This document shows positions 17,489 through 26,971 of a stretch of 64,000 nt of DNA, one piece after another. Every line of letters begins with the position of its first letter. The first letter of the stretch is position 1. Under the pieces are notes generated by a model that was not told the origin of the DNA, made no database searches, and saw only the letters and a program-made list of their open reading frames with translations. Source of the DNA: Gemmobacter sp. 24YEA27 (lineage in GTDB: Bacteria > Pseudomonadota > Alphaproteobacteria > Rhodobacterales > Rhodobacteraceae). The DNA is taken from contig NZ_JASJPW010000001.1 of assembly GCF_030052995.1 (NCBI RefSeq), forward strand, positions 1,540,001-1,604,000. The letters run 5' to 3'. Position numbers and translations under genes: made by a program.

Positions 17489-18217
17489 TCAGCTGCTTCC
17501 CCTGATGTATCGCGTCTTTCGCAGGTCCCGCCTGCCGCGCCCCGGAACGGGCAGCGCGAAGATCTTTGCCGAACAGGCAAGCGCGATGCCGCCCGCCGCC
17601 AGCGGCCCAAAGGCCGGATCGCCAATGTCGAGCCCGCCGGCATAGGTGCCGAAGGCCGGCAGGATCAGATGGTCGCGCCCGAGGACGAAGCAGCGAAAGC
17701 GCCGTCCGGCCAGCCGCACCGAGGGATGCATATGGCCTGAAATGTCGGGCCCCTGGGCCGCAATATGGCGCAGGCTGATGGCACCCTCGGGCTGCGGGGC
17801 AGCGGAGGCCGGAAAGCCGGGAGGCAGTCTGCTTTGATCGTGCTGCCCCGGATCGTGATTTCCCGCGATCCACAGCCAGTCCCGCCCTTGCGCAAGGGCG
17901 GCAAGACGCGCCGCGTCCTGATCTTGCAGACGGGTTGCGGCCAGATCATCGTCAAAGGCATCCCCGAGTGACACGATCCGGTCCGGGTCAAGCGCCGTGA
18001 TCTCGGCGGCGAGCCGCGCCAGCGTATCCTTCACCTCAAAGGGGGGCAAAAGCGCGCCGCCGCGCCTTGCATAGCGTTCCGCGCGCCCCAGATGCAGATC
18101 GGCCACGATCAGCATCCGCCGCGTGGGCCACCAGAGGGCCCCGGAGGGGCGGGCGATGAAATCCTCACCCGCAAACCGGAAGGAAAAGCCCTCAGTCACC
18201 CTGTCCCACCCGATCAA
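17489..18217 (-). CDS. pdeM: Ligase-associated DNA damage response endonuclease PdeM
   Basis: A 242-residue calcineurin-like metallophosphoesterase with the metal motifs in order: VADLHLGRAE (Asp-x-His), SLGDAFDDD, AGNHDPG and SGHMHP. It matches the PdeM subfamily found only with the Lhr-like helicase, ATP-dependent ligase and exonuclease. It would trim or nick DNA ends before ligation. Its start overlaps the end of the helicase gene by 26 nt, showing translational coupling. Confidence 0.9.
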   Translation of the reverse strand: MIGWDRVTEGFSFRFAGEDFIARPSGALWWPTRRMLIVADLHLGRAERYARRGGALLPPFEVKDTLARLAAEITALDPDRIVSLGDAFDDDLAATRLQDQDAARLAALAQGRDWLWIAGNHDPGQHDQSRLPPGFPASAAPQPEGAISLRHIAAQGPDISGHMHPSVRLAGRRFRCFVLGRDHLILPAFGTYAGGLDIGDPAFGPLAAGGIALACSAKIFALPVPGRGRRDLRKTRYIRGSS

Positions 18218-20588
18218 GCCCCGCCTCTGCCATCAGGTCCTGCGCCGTCTGTTCTGCCAGCCGCAACTGGCCTTGCCCTGCAAGCCTGACCCTGCCCATC
18301 TCCAGCAACAGGGGCGCCGCCAGCGGCGAGACGCGGGGCAGCGCGCGCAGCTCGATATGGGGATTGCGCGCCAGCATGTCACCGATCCGGTCGAAATCGA
18401 TCAGGCCGCGCCGGGTCTCCTCCCGCGTGGCCTGCAGCAGGATGTGGTCAGGGTCATGGCGGCGCAGTGTGTCGTAGATGATGTCGCTTGAAAATGTCGC
18501 TTGTTTGCCGGTCTTGCGCGCACCGGGGCGGTTGCGCTGGATCAGGCCCGCGATGGTGGCCACTGCGCGAAAGCTGCGTTTCATCAGCGAGCTGGCGGCG
18601 ATCCAGTCTTCCAGCCCCTGTTCGAGCGTCGGTTCATCCAGCAGGGGCGCGATTTCGGTGGCGGGCTGCAACGAAGTGACCATCAAAGCGTGATCGGTGG
18701 CCAGAAACCCCAGCGGATCAAGGCCCAGCCCCTCCATCTGGCGTGTGACAAGCAGGCCCAGCGTCTGATGCGCGTTCTGCCCGGCGAAACCATAGACCAC
18801 CAGATGCCAGCGACCCGCACGCGGGAAGGTCTCGCAAAGCAATGTGCCAGGGCGGGGCAGCGTACTTACCCTCGCCTGCAAGTCCAGCCAGTCGCGGATA
18901 TCGGGTGGCAGTTCCGCATGGCGGCCGGGATCCGCCAGAATATCAAGCATGCGCCGGGATAATTCGGTCGAGGTGGCGAATTTCAGGCCCGAGAAGCTGG
19001 CGATTTTCGGGTCCCGGCCCGGCATGGGTGTCACTTCCATCACCAGATCGCGGATGCGGTCATACCGCAGCACCTGACCGCCCAGGAGAAAGGTGTCACC
19101 GGGTCTGAGGCTGGCCGCAAAGGTCTCCTCGATCTCGCCCAGTGGCCCGCCGCCCCGGCCGCGCCTTCGCACTTTCAGCTTTTCGGCCTCGGTGATGGTG
19201 CCGATATTCATGCGCAGATCGCGGGCGGCGCGGGGGTCGCGCAGCTGCCAGCGCCCGTCGCGCAGGATCAGCCGCTGCCAGCGCTCATAGCTGCGAAGGG
19301 CATAACCGCCGGTGGCCGCGAAATCGAGGCAGGCATCGAAATCCGCACGGCTGAGGTCGGTATAGGGGCCGGCGGTGCGCGTCTCGCGGTAAAGCTGGTC
19401 CGCGTCGAAGGGCCCTGCGCAGGCGGTCAGCAGGATCTGCTGGATCAGCACATCCAGCGGCCCCGGCCCGCGCGGCTCGCCATCGAGCTCGCCCGCCCGC
19501 GCCGCCTCGAGTGCGGCGACGCATTCGATCACCTCGAACCGGTTCGCCGCCACGATACGCGCGCGGGAGGGCGCGTTGTAGCGGTGGTTGGCGCGCCCGA
19601 TCCGCTGCACGAGACGTTTGATATTCCGGGGCGCGCCCACCTGGATCACCAGATCCACATCGCCCCAGTCAATGCCGAGATCGAGGCTGCCGGTCGCGAC
19701 GACCGCCCGCAATGCCCCCGCCGCCATCGCAGCCTCGACTTTCTGGCGGGCATCGCGCGCCAGGGCGCCATGATGCAGGCCAATGGGAAGCCCCTGATCA
19801 TTCGCCAGCCAGAGCGCCTGAAAGAACAGCTCTGCCTGGGCGCGGGTGTTCAGAAAGATGATGGTGGTCCTGGCCCCCGCGACCGCATCAAGGACATCGG
19901 GCACCGCATAACGCCCGCCGCCCCCGGCCCAGGGCGGCGGCTGGCGGGTCGGCAAAAGCGCGATGTCAGGGGCAGGGCCGGGATCCGCTTCCAGCACCGC
20001 CTTTGCGCCCATGAACCGCGCCAGCGCGGCGGGGTCTTCGACGGTGGCGGAAAGCCCCGTGGTGACCAGAGCTGGCGCAAGGCCGCGCAGCCGCGCAAGG
20101 CAGAGCATAAGCTGATCACCGCGCTTTGACTCTGCCAAAGCGTGCAACTCATCCAGCACCACGCGTTTCAGCCCCGCGAACATCTTCGCCGCCTCGGGCC
20201 AGGACAGCATCAGCGCCAGCGATTCCGGTGTGGTCAGCAGGATCCCGGGCGGATCGGCGTGCTGGCGGCGGCGTTGGCTTGCGGGCGTGTCGCCGGTGCG
20301 GTCGCCAACCCGGATCGCAAGATTCATCCCTGCGATGGGACGCGCCAGGTTGCGCCCGACATCTGCGGTCAGCGCCTTCAGGGGCGAGACATAGAGGGTA
20401 TGGAGGCCCCTGGCCGGGTGCCGATAAAGATCGACCAGCGAGGGCAGGAACCCGGCCAGCGTCTTGCCGCCCCCGGTCGGTGCAATCAAAAGCGTGTCGG
20501 TCTCTGCCGCCAGAAGGGCAAGCTGATGTGGATGCGGCAGCCAGCCCTTTCCGGTGAACCAGTCTGCGAATAGGGGGGGAAGCGTCAC
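18192..20588 (-). CDS. Ligase-associated DEXH-box helicase (Lhr-like)
   Basis: A 798-residue superfamily-2 helicase of the Lhr type. RecA1 holds Walker A LIAPTGGGKTLAGFLPSLVD, motif Ib region and the DEXH box VVLDELHALAESKRG followed by motif III GLSATVE. RecA2 holds TIIFLNTRAQAELFF, VVATGSLDLGIDWGDVDLVI and motif VI VQRIGRANHRYN. A WH and Lhr-specific C-terminal domain follow. It would unwind or remodel DNA, 3' to 5', for repair. Start and ligase stop overlap by 4 nt (ATGA), as does the module generally. Confidence 0.92.
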   Translation of the reverse strand: MTLPPLFADWFTGKGWLPHPHQLALLAAETDTLLIAPTGGGKTLAGFLPSLVDLYRHPARGLHTLYVSPLKALTADVGRNLARPIAGMNLAIRVGDRTGDTPASQRRRQHADPPGILLTTPESLALMLSWPEAAKMFAGLKRVVLDELHALAESKRGDQLMLCLARLRGLAPALVTTGLSATVEDPAALARFMGAKAVLEADPGPAPDIALLPTRQPPPWAGGGGRYAVPDVLDAVAGARTTIIFLNTRAQAELFFQALWLANDQGLPIGLHHGALARDARQKVEAAMAAGALRAVVATGSLDLGIDWGDVDLVIQVGAPRNIKRLVQRIGRANHRYNAPSRARIVAANRFEVIECVAALEAARAGELDGEPRGPGPLDVLIQQILLTACAGPFDADQLYRETRTAGPYTDLSRADFDACLDFAATGGYALRSYERWQRLILRDGRWQLRDPRAARDLRMNIGTITEAEKLKVRRRGRGGGPLGEIEETFAASLRPGDTFLLGGQVLRYDRIRDLVMEVTPMPGRDPKIASFSGLKFATSTELSRRMLDILADPGRHAELPPDIRDWLDLQARVSTLPRPGTLLCETFPRAGRWHLVVYGFAGQNAHQTLGLLVTRQMEGLGLDPLGFLATDHALMVTSLQPATEIAPLLDEPTLEQGLEDWIAASSLMKRSFRAVATIAGLIQRNRPGARKTGKQATFSSDIIYDTLRRHDPDHILLQATREETRRGLIDFDRIGDMLARNPHIELRALPRVSPLAAPLLLEMGRVRLAGQGQLRLAEQTAQDLMAEAGLDRVGQGD

Positions 20589-22135
20589 AGCATCGCCCTC
20601 AGCGTCTCCAGCCGGTCCGCCTCTTCGGCGGGCTTGTCCCAGCGGATGCGCGCGATGCGCGGGAACCGCATCGCCAGCCCCGATTTGTGCCGGGATGAGG
20701 CGTTCAGCCCCTCGAAGGCCACCTCGACCACCAGTTTCGGGGCCAGCTGGCGCACCGGGCCAAAACGCTGCGTGGTGTGTTTGCGCACGAACCGGTCCAG
20801 ATCGCGCAGCTCCTCATCGGTAAAGCCGAAATAGGCCTTGCCGACCGGCACCAGATCAGCGCCGTCCCAGAGGCCGAAGGTGAAATCCGAGTAAAAGCCC
20901 GAGCGTTTGCCATGCCCGGCCTGCGCGTAAAGCAGTACAGCATCCACCAGCATCGGATCGCGTTTCCACTTGAACCAGGGGCCACGCGGACGCCCGGCGA
21001 GATAGCGGCTGTCGCGGCGCTTGATCATCACCCCCTCGATCACCGGCGCATGGGGGGCTGCGCGCAAAACGGCCAGATCGTCCCAGCTTCTGAACGGCAA
21101 AAGCGGCGAGATGTCTATACGGGCGGCCCCGAACTCTGCCGCCTCCAGCCGGGCGCGGCGGGTGGTCAGCGGCAGGGCGCGCAGGTCTTCGCCCTCCCAG
21201 ACCAGGAGATCATATAGGCGCAGGGCCGCCGGGGTGCTGAGCAGCATCCTGTCGCTGACCTGCTTGCGGCCAAGCCTTTGCTGCAGATGGCTGAAGGGCG
21301 CGACCTCGGTGCCGCGGCGTATCAGCAACTCACCATCCACCGCGCCCTGAAACTGCATGGCTTCGATAATTTCGGGGAAGGCGGCGCCGATATCCTCGCC
21401 GGTGCGCGAGTAAAGCCTGCGGCTCTCGCCTTCGGCTACGGCCTGCACGCGGATCCCGTCCCATTTCCATTCGGCGAGATAGTCTGCCGGATCAAAGGCG
21501 GAAAGCTCGTCCGGCGTCACCGGGGTCGACAGCATCACGGGGCGGAACGGGGCTGCGGCAGGGGCGGGGGCGGGGCCACCCGCAAGCCAGTGGAACAGCG
21601 GCAGATAGGGCGGTGAAAGCCCGTGCCAGATCTCTTCGACCTCTTCGACGCTGCGCGCGGTGCCCATCGCCAGCGCGGTGCGGGCAAGCCGCGCCGAGAC
21701 GCCCACCCGCAGGTTTCCTGTCGCCAGTTTCATAAGCGCCAGCCGCTCGGGTGCGGTCAGCCGGTCAAGGAGATCCGCGATCACGCCGGGCAGCGCCAGC
21801 TTGCCGGTCTCGCGCAGCAAACTGACGGCGTCGGTCACCGAGACCTCGGCAGTCGCCACCTCCTCTCCCGGCCAGAGGAGCGCAATGGTTTCGGCCAGAT
21901 CGCCGACGAAATCATAAGACAGGCGGAAAAGCTGGTCATCGACACGGCTGGCCGCCAGCCGCTTCAACAGCGCGGGCGAGACCTGCCGCAGATCCAGCCC
22001 GCCGGTCAGCACCGCCAGCGCATAGCCACGATCGGGGTCGGGGATTTCCTGGAAATAATGCGACAGGATGGTGAGTTTCGCATTGCGGCCCGGGGTGAAG
22101 GCCAGCCGCTCCAGCAGACGGGCCAAGGCTTTCAT
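20585..22135 (-). CDS. ATP-dependent DNA ligase of the damage-response module
   Basis: A 516-residue ligase (family named cisplatin damage response ATP-dependent DNA ligase). The N-terminal alpha-helical DNA-binding domain is followed by the adenylation domain with motif I EWKWDGIRVQ (adenylated Lys), then GELLIRRG (motif III region), IEGVMIKRRDSRYLAG (motif IV) and KWKRDP (motif V), and the OB domain to the end. It seals nicks in double-strand-break or crosslink repair. It overlaps the exonuclease gene by 4 nt upstream and the helicase gene by 4 nt downstream. Confidence 0.93.
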   Translation of the reverse strand: MKALARLLERLAFTPGRNAKLTILSHYFQEIPDPDRGYALAVLTGGLDLRQVSPALLKRLAASRVDDQLFRLSYDFVGDLAETIALLWPGEEVATAEVSVTDAVSLLRETGKLALPGVIADLLDRLTAPERLALMKLATGNLRVGVSARLARTALAMGTARSVEEVEEIWHGLSPPYLPLFHWLAGGPAPAPAAAPFRPVMLSTPVTPDELSAFDPADYLAEWKWDGIRVQAVAEGESRRLYSRTGEDIGAAFPEIIEAMQFQGAVDGELLIRRGTEVAPFSHLQQRLGRKQVSDRMLLSTPAALRLYDLLVWEGEDLRALPLTTRRARLEAAEFGAARIDISPLLPFRSWDDLAVLRAAPHAPVIEGVMIKRRDSRYLAGRPRGPWFKWKRDPMLVDAVLLYAQAGHGKRSGFYSDFTFGLWDGADLVPVGKAYFGFTDEELRDLDRFVRKHTTQRFGPVRQLAPKLVVEVAFEGLNASSRHKSGLAMRFPRIARIRWDKPAEEADRLETLRAML

Positions 22136-23154
22136 TCCGGCTCATCCTCATAGCCCACCAGGCGCAGCGGCCGCGCGGCGATGCCCTCGATCTCGCACCA
22201 GCGCATTAACCCGTCTTCGGTGCCATGGGTGATCCAGAGCTCTTCGGGGCCAAGCTCGCGGATCGTGGTGGTCAGTTGCGGCCAGTCGACATGGTCCGAA
22301 ATCACCAGAGGCAGCTCGATGCCACGCTGGCGGGCGCGGGCGCGCACTGTCATCCAGCCCGAGGCATAGGAAAGCACCGGATCCCGGAAACGCTGAACCC
22401 AGGGCGAGGCAAAGGCCGAGGGCGGCGCAAGCACAAGCTGCGCCTTGCCAGACACAAGGGCCGGATCGGTTGCGGAAACCAGCGGGCCAAGGTCGATGCC
22501 CTGTTCGATGTGATAGTCACAAAGCCGCTTCAGCGCGCCATGGATGGCGATGGGCGCCTGATGCCCGGCGGCGCGGGCCAGCGCGATCACCCGCTGCGCC
22601 TTGCCAAGCGCATAGGCGCCCACCAGATGCGGGCGTTCGGGGAATTCCGCCATGCTGGCGAGCAGCCGCCCGGCCTCGGTCAGCGGGTCGGGGTGGCGAA
22701 AGACCGGCAGGCCAAAGGTCGCCTCGGTGATGAAGACATCGCAGGCGACAGGCTCCCATGGCTGGCAGCAGGGGTTCGGCGTGCGGCAGTAATCGCCCGA
22801 AATCAGGATGCGCGGGCCGTTATCGGGTGCAATCAGGATCTGCGCCGAGCCGAGTACATGGCCAGCCGGGTGGAAACTGACCGTGACATCCCCGATCCGG
22901 GTCGGGCCATTGGCGATCTGCCGGCTGGCGGTGAAATCCTCACCATAGCGGATGGCCATGATCTCAAGCGTCTCACGCGTGGCCATCACCGCGCCATGGC
23001 CGGGCCTTGCATGGTCGGAATGGCCATGGGTCACCAGCGCGCGCGGCGCTGGGCGGAGAGGGTCGATGTAGAAGTCCCCCGGCGGGCAGTAGAGGCCCGC
23101 ATCGGTGGGACAGACGATCTCCTCCGCCCTGAGCGTCATGGCCCTGCCTGTCAT
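22132..23154 (-). CDS. Ligase-associated DNA damage response exonuclease
   Basis: A 340-residue metallo-beta-lactamase/beta-CASP nuclease. The zinc motif is THGHSDHARPGH, with later His/Asp at FHPAGHVLGSAQI and SGDYCRTPNP, and the beta-CASP part carries VTHGTEDG-like LWITHGTEDGLMRWCE near the end. It would resect DNA ends for the ligase. Its ATG overlaps the catalase stop codon (ATGA), and its own stop overlaps the ligase start. Confidence 0.9.
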   Translation of the reverse strand: MTGRAMTLRAEEIVCPTDAGLYCPPGDFYIDPLRPAPRALVTHGHSDHARPGHGAVMATRETLEIMAIRYGEDFTASRQIANGPTRIGDVTVSFHPAGHVLGSAQILIAPDNGPRILISGDYCRTPNPCCQPWEPVACDVFITEATFGLPVFRHPDPLTEAGRLLASMAEFPERPHLVGAYALGKAQRVIALARAAGHQAPIAIHGALKRLCDYHIEQGIDLGPLVSATDPALVSGKAQLVLAPPSAFASPWVQRFRDPVLSYASGWMTVRARARQRGIELPLVISDHVDWPQLTTTIRELGPEELWITHGTEDGLMRWCEIEGIAARPLRLVGYEDEPE

Positions 23155-25198
23155 GCAAGATCACGCAGCCCCGCTTCGCGCGCCCAGTAGCGGCGCTTTG
23201 CGGTGTCGGGCAGGTCCTCCCATGGGCCGATGCCCGCGCCATCCTCGATCCCGGCGCGGGTCAGGATCACCGCCGAGCCCTTGCAATGGCCGATGGCTTT
23301 GAGATGGGCGAAAGCATCCATCACAAAACCGATGGCGGCGCTGTCTTTCGCCAGCTTTTCGGCCTGATCGGGCATCAGGATCATGGCGATGGCATCGAAC
23401 AGCACCGACGGGCTGCCGGCGAGCTGGCCATCCGGGATGATGCTGCCGCCTTTCAGCTTCAGCGGGCCGACTTTGGGCGCGATGGTAAAGACCGTGCCAC
23501 CTTCGGCCTCGATGGCCCCGGTCAGCTTGTCGATGCCCTCCTTGTCCGACCCTTCGGCGATCAGAAGGCCGATCTTGCGGCCTTTCAGCGTCTCATGCCA
23601 GTTTTTCTGGATCGACAGCGCGTCCGATGGATCAAGATCCAGCGGTGCGCGGAAGGGTTTGGCGGGCTCGGGCAGTTCGACCCCCAGCCCGTCCGCCACG
23701 CGCGCGCCGAGATCCTCGTCGATGACCCGCAGATGCGACAGAACCCGCGCGCGTACATGGTCCAGCCCCAGCTTCGACAGCTCGAAGACGAAGGCCGAAG
23801 CGATATGCGCCTGTTCATTTTCCGTCATCGAGCGCCAGTACATCCGCGGCTGGCTGTAATGATCGCCAAAGCTTTCCGCGCGGATCCGCAGTTTTTCACC
23901 TGCAACCTCCTGCGGGGCGGTGACAAAGCCCTCGGTGCTGGCGCGCGGCCCGGGATTCTCGCCGGCCTGATCGAGGCTGTTCGGCTCGTAATTCGCGCGG
24001 CCCTGCGGCACGGCGGTCTGCATCAGCCCGTCGCGCATCATATTGGCATAGGGGCATTTCGGCGCATTCACCGGGATCTGGTGAAAATTCGTGGTGCCCA
24101 GCCGAGATTTCTGCGTGTCGAGATAAGAGAACAGCCGCCCCTGCAGCAGCGGATCATCGCTGAAGTCGATCCCCGGCACGATATTCGAGGGCAGGAAAGC
24201 CGCCTGCTCATTCTCGGCGAAATGGTTGTCGGGGTTGCGGTTCAGGGTCATCCGGCCGATCACGCGCAGCGGCACCAGCTCTTCGGGGATGATCTTGGTG
24301 GGGTCGAGCACGTCATAGGGCAGGCTGTCGGCCAGGGTCTGATCAAAGACCTGCACCGCGAAATCCCATTCGGGGAAATCGCCTGCTGCAATCGCCTCAT
24401 GCAGATCGCGGCGGTGGTAGTCATTGTCGGCTCCCTGGAGTTTGGCGCTTTCGTCCCAGATCAGCGACTGGGTGCCCAGTACCGGGCGCCAGTGGAACTT
24501 GACGAAACGCGCCTCGCCTTTGGCATTCACCAGTTTGAAGGTGTGAACGCCGAAGCCCTCCATCATCCGCAGGCTGCGCGGAATGGCGCGGTCAGACATC
24601 GCCCAGATCACCGTATGCAGGCTTTCGGGCATCAGCGAGATGAAATCCCAGAAGGTATCATGCGCCGAGGCCGCCTGCGGATAGCCCTTGTCGGCCTCCA
24701 TCTTCACCGAATGGATCAGGTCCGGAAACTTGATCGCGTCCTGAATGAAGAAGACCGGGATATTGTTGCCGACCAGATCCCAGTTGCCCTGATCGGTATA
24801 GAACTTGACCGCAAAACCCCGCACGTCGCGCGGCGTATCGACCGATCCGGCCCCGCCCGCGACCGTGGAAAACCGCGCGAAGACCGGCGTTTCCTTGCCT
24901 TTCCCGGCAAACAGGCTGGCGTGGCTGAGGTCCGGGATCGGATCGGTGCAGGTGAACACCCCATGCGCGGCCGAGCCACGGGCATGAACGATGCGCTCGG
25001 GGTGCGTTCATGGTCGAAATGGAAGATCTTCTCGCGCAGCAGGAAATCTTCGAGAAGCGTCGGTCCCCGGGCGCCCGCGCGCAGTGAGTTCTGGTTGTCG
25101 GAAACCGGGATGCCGTGATTGGTGGTGAGAGCCTCGCCGCCGCGCTGCTGTGTCTCACCGGAATTTCCGGTGGCTGTGTCATAGGATTTGCGTGCCAT
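23151..25198 (-). pseudogene. katE: Large-subunit catalase KatE (HPII-type), one frameshift as read
   Basis: A clade-2, monofunctional haem catalase of about 680 residues with a C-terminal GATase/flavodoxin-like domain (ETLKGRKIGLLIAEGSDKEG onward). The N-terminus, [20 protein letters not shown] to [11 protein letters not shown], is in one frame; [15 protein letters not shown] and all downstream sequence ([20 protein letters not shown]; haem Tyr in [19 protein letters not shown]) are in the next. One missing base in the run GGGG at 24999-25002 explains this and is probably a read error, so the enzyme may be functional. Its 3' end overlaps the repair exonuclease gene. Confidence 0.88.
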
Positions 25199-25331
25199 CT
25201 GTCCTGCCTTTCAAAGGTGGGAACGTGTGGCGCCGGGCAGTGACGTCAGAAGCCCGTGGCGCCGTCTCTGTCACGTGAGCGATCCGCGTCATCGCCGCGT
25301 CGCCCATTTGTAGTTCATCTTTGCAGTTCAT

Positions 25332-25358
25332 CGGGGCGCGCCGTTCAGACGCGCCCCG
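25332..25358. repeat. GC-rich palindrome, copy 1
   Basis: GGGGCGCG and CGCGCCCC flank CCGTTCAGA-like loop sequence, just downstream of the minus-strand gene ending at 25376. An almost identical palindrome lies at 54906-54932, also just after a minus-strand gene. It may act as terminator or RNA 3'-end stabiliser and looks like a dispersed REP-type element. Confidence 0.65.
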
Positions 25359-25375
25359 GGCCTGTTTTATGACGA

Positions 25376-26440
25376 TCAGATGCGGTAACTGAACCCGCCC
25401 CAGATGCGGTTCTCGTCGCGATGACGGCCCCCGCGTACCGCGCCGGAGACAGCTGCGGCTCCCGCCACCAGTGCGGCGGCGGTCAGCAGGAAGGCGGTCA
25501 GGATCGCGCTTTTACGAGCAGTCTCGGCTGCGGCGATGGCGGCCTCTTCTGCCTCTTTCGCCAGGCGCTCGGCCTCGGCGCGCGCGTCCGCGACGGCGGC
25601 TTCGGCCTTCGTGCGTGCCTCCTGGACAGCCGTTACGGCCTGATCCACACGGGCTTCAACCTCGGCCTCGCTCTGTCCGGTACGACGCGCGACGGCGGCG
25701 ACGAGGAAGGCACGATCGCCGTCCGAAATCTCGCCCGTCCGCAACACATTGCCCAGAACCACACCGCTCTGCCGTGCAAGCTCTGCATCATCCATCGAGG
25801 GCGTTCCGGGCGAGGTGGTGCCGTCGGCCTGCTGCACGCCCTGACGAATGCCGTCGACCTCGGGGCGCATAAGGGTGCTGTTAATGTAGTCCATCAGCCC
25901 TTCATCGGCATCATCGGGCATAGCTGCGCCCACAGCCTGGGTGACGCCCTGGATCGCGCCTCCTGCAACTGCTCCCGCGCCCTGGACCACACCGCCCACT
26001 GCCGAACCGGCAGCCGTCGCGGCCGTGCCGACGGCCGTCGCGGCGCCGCTGATGGCCCCTGCGGCAATCCAGGTCGTGACCAGCATTCCGAGGCCCCAGA
26101 CGACGAGACCATTGATCCCGTCGCGTGCCGACACCTCATCGGCGGTTGCGTCATCGACGCGCCGCCGCATCCGGCCCGCGATATAGCCGCCAGCCAGATA
26201 GCTTATGACCAGCGAGATCACGAGCCAGATGGCCGTGACGACAAGCCAGAGATTGAAAGATCCTTCGCCGGGCTCGGCCGAGATCGTTGACAGACCCAGA
26301 GCAGCGCCAAAGGCGGTGAAAAGCCCGCCGATCGCGGCTGCAACCACCGTGCCGCCGAGAATGGCAGCCCAGTCTATGTAGGAGCCTGTGACGTCGCGGC
26401 GCGGTGCCGCAGCGGATGTGATGGTTTCTGTACGTTCCAT
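25376..26440 (-). CDS. Membrane protein with Ala-rich coiled coil, function unknown
   Basis: A 354-residue inner-membrane protein. Helices are seen at about 24-50 (WAAILGGTVVAAAIGGLFTA), 68-92 (LWLVVTAIWLVISLVISYLA) and 113-150, then Gly/Ala-rich sequence, a soluble part, a heptad-like Ala/Glu-rich stretch (about 255-310, VDQAVTAVQEARTKAEAAVA) and a last helix near 315-335. Homologues are common in Rhizobiales and Rhodobacterales, often next to the 24-residue membrane peptide annotated below. No catalytic motif is visible. Confidence 0.75.
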   Translation of the reverse strand: MERTETITSAAAPRRDVTGSYIDWAAILGGTVVAAAIGGLFTAFGAALGLSTISAEPGEGSFNLWLVVTAIWLVISLVISYLAGGYIAGRMRRRVDDATADEVSARDGINGLVVWGLGMLVTTWIAAGAISGAATAVGTAATAAGSAVGGVVQGAGAVAGGAIQGVTQAVGAAMPDDADEGLMDYINSTLMRPEVDGIRQGVQQADGTTSPGTPSMDDAELARQSGVVLGNVLRTGEISDGDRAFLVAAVARRTGQSEAEVEARVDQAVTAVQEARTKAEAAVADARAEAERLAKEAEEAAIAAAETARKSAILTAFLLTAAALVAGAAAVSGAVRGGRHRDENRIWGGFSYRI

Positions 26441-26452
26441 TACCGCCCCTCC

Positions 26453-26527
26453 TCAGCGCAGGCCAAGAAAAGACAGGATTGCCAGAACCACGACCACAAG
26501 GCCTACCAGATAGATGATGCTGTTCAT
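26453..26527 (-). CDS. 24-residue single-helix membrane peptide
   Basis: A very small gene: MNSIIYLVGLVVVVLAILSF followed by LGLR and stop. It is almost one membrane helix with a positive C-terminal end, preceded by GGGAGGG at correct spacing on the minus strand. It lies 12 nt before the 354-residue membrane protein gene, so the two are probably one transcript. Similar short peptides are seen in other alphaproteobacteria; function is unknown. Confidence 0.7.
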   Translation of the reverse strand: MNSIIYLVGLVVVVLAILSFLGLR

Positions 26528-26892
26528 GAACGTCCCTCCCGAAAGCGCCTGTTCAGGCGATTAAATACAAACTGATGATGCGGCGGGGGGTCGGGTGCCG
26601 CATCCTGAGAGTAACGCGAAAGATGTAGTCCGGTTCCTTCTGTGCGGAGCGTGGGCAGGACGATGCAGCGCTAATCCGCCAGGTCTGCGGTATTTGCTGC
26701 TGGCTTCAGGTCAGCGCACGCGCCCGCTTTTTTGAGCGGAGCCGTAGGGAAACCGGGGCCCGACAGCGCATGAGCCGTGCAAAAGGGAGCCGATTCAATC
26801 CATCGAGCAGTTTGCCGAGGCCAGCGGGGTTAGCTTTCGAGCTGAATGGCGCGACGATCTTGACCGCGAAAGCGCCAGCATCGACCTTCTGC
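26528..26892. other. Intergenic stretch before IS5 copy 2
   Basis: About 365 bases. It holds the promoter region of the membrane peptide gene. From about 26700 an open minus-strand frame (up to 26927) runs into the IS end, so it was probably created or cut by the insertion; I do not recognise its product. Confidence 0.35.
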
Positions 26893-26940
26893 CTAGGTCG
26901 TGTTGACAAAAGGGATTCCGCTGGCATTCGTCCTATGATT

Positions 26941-26971
26941 CAAGCTCATCTCTACGTGGGAGATGAGCTTG
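26941..26971 (+). promoter_or_regulatory. Start-codon hairpin of IS5 copy 2
   Basis: CAAGCTCATCTC (26941-26952) and GAGATGAGCTTG (26960-26971) form the same 12-bp stem as in copy 1, again enclosing the transposase ATG (26963-26965). Confidence 0.65.

Noticed and set aside
23286..25118. 610-codon plus-strand frame opposite katE
   Set aside because: Antisense shadow; the minus strand has a full catalase.
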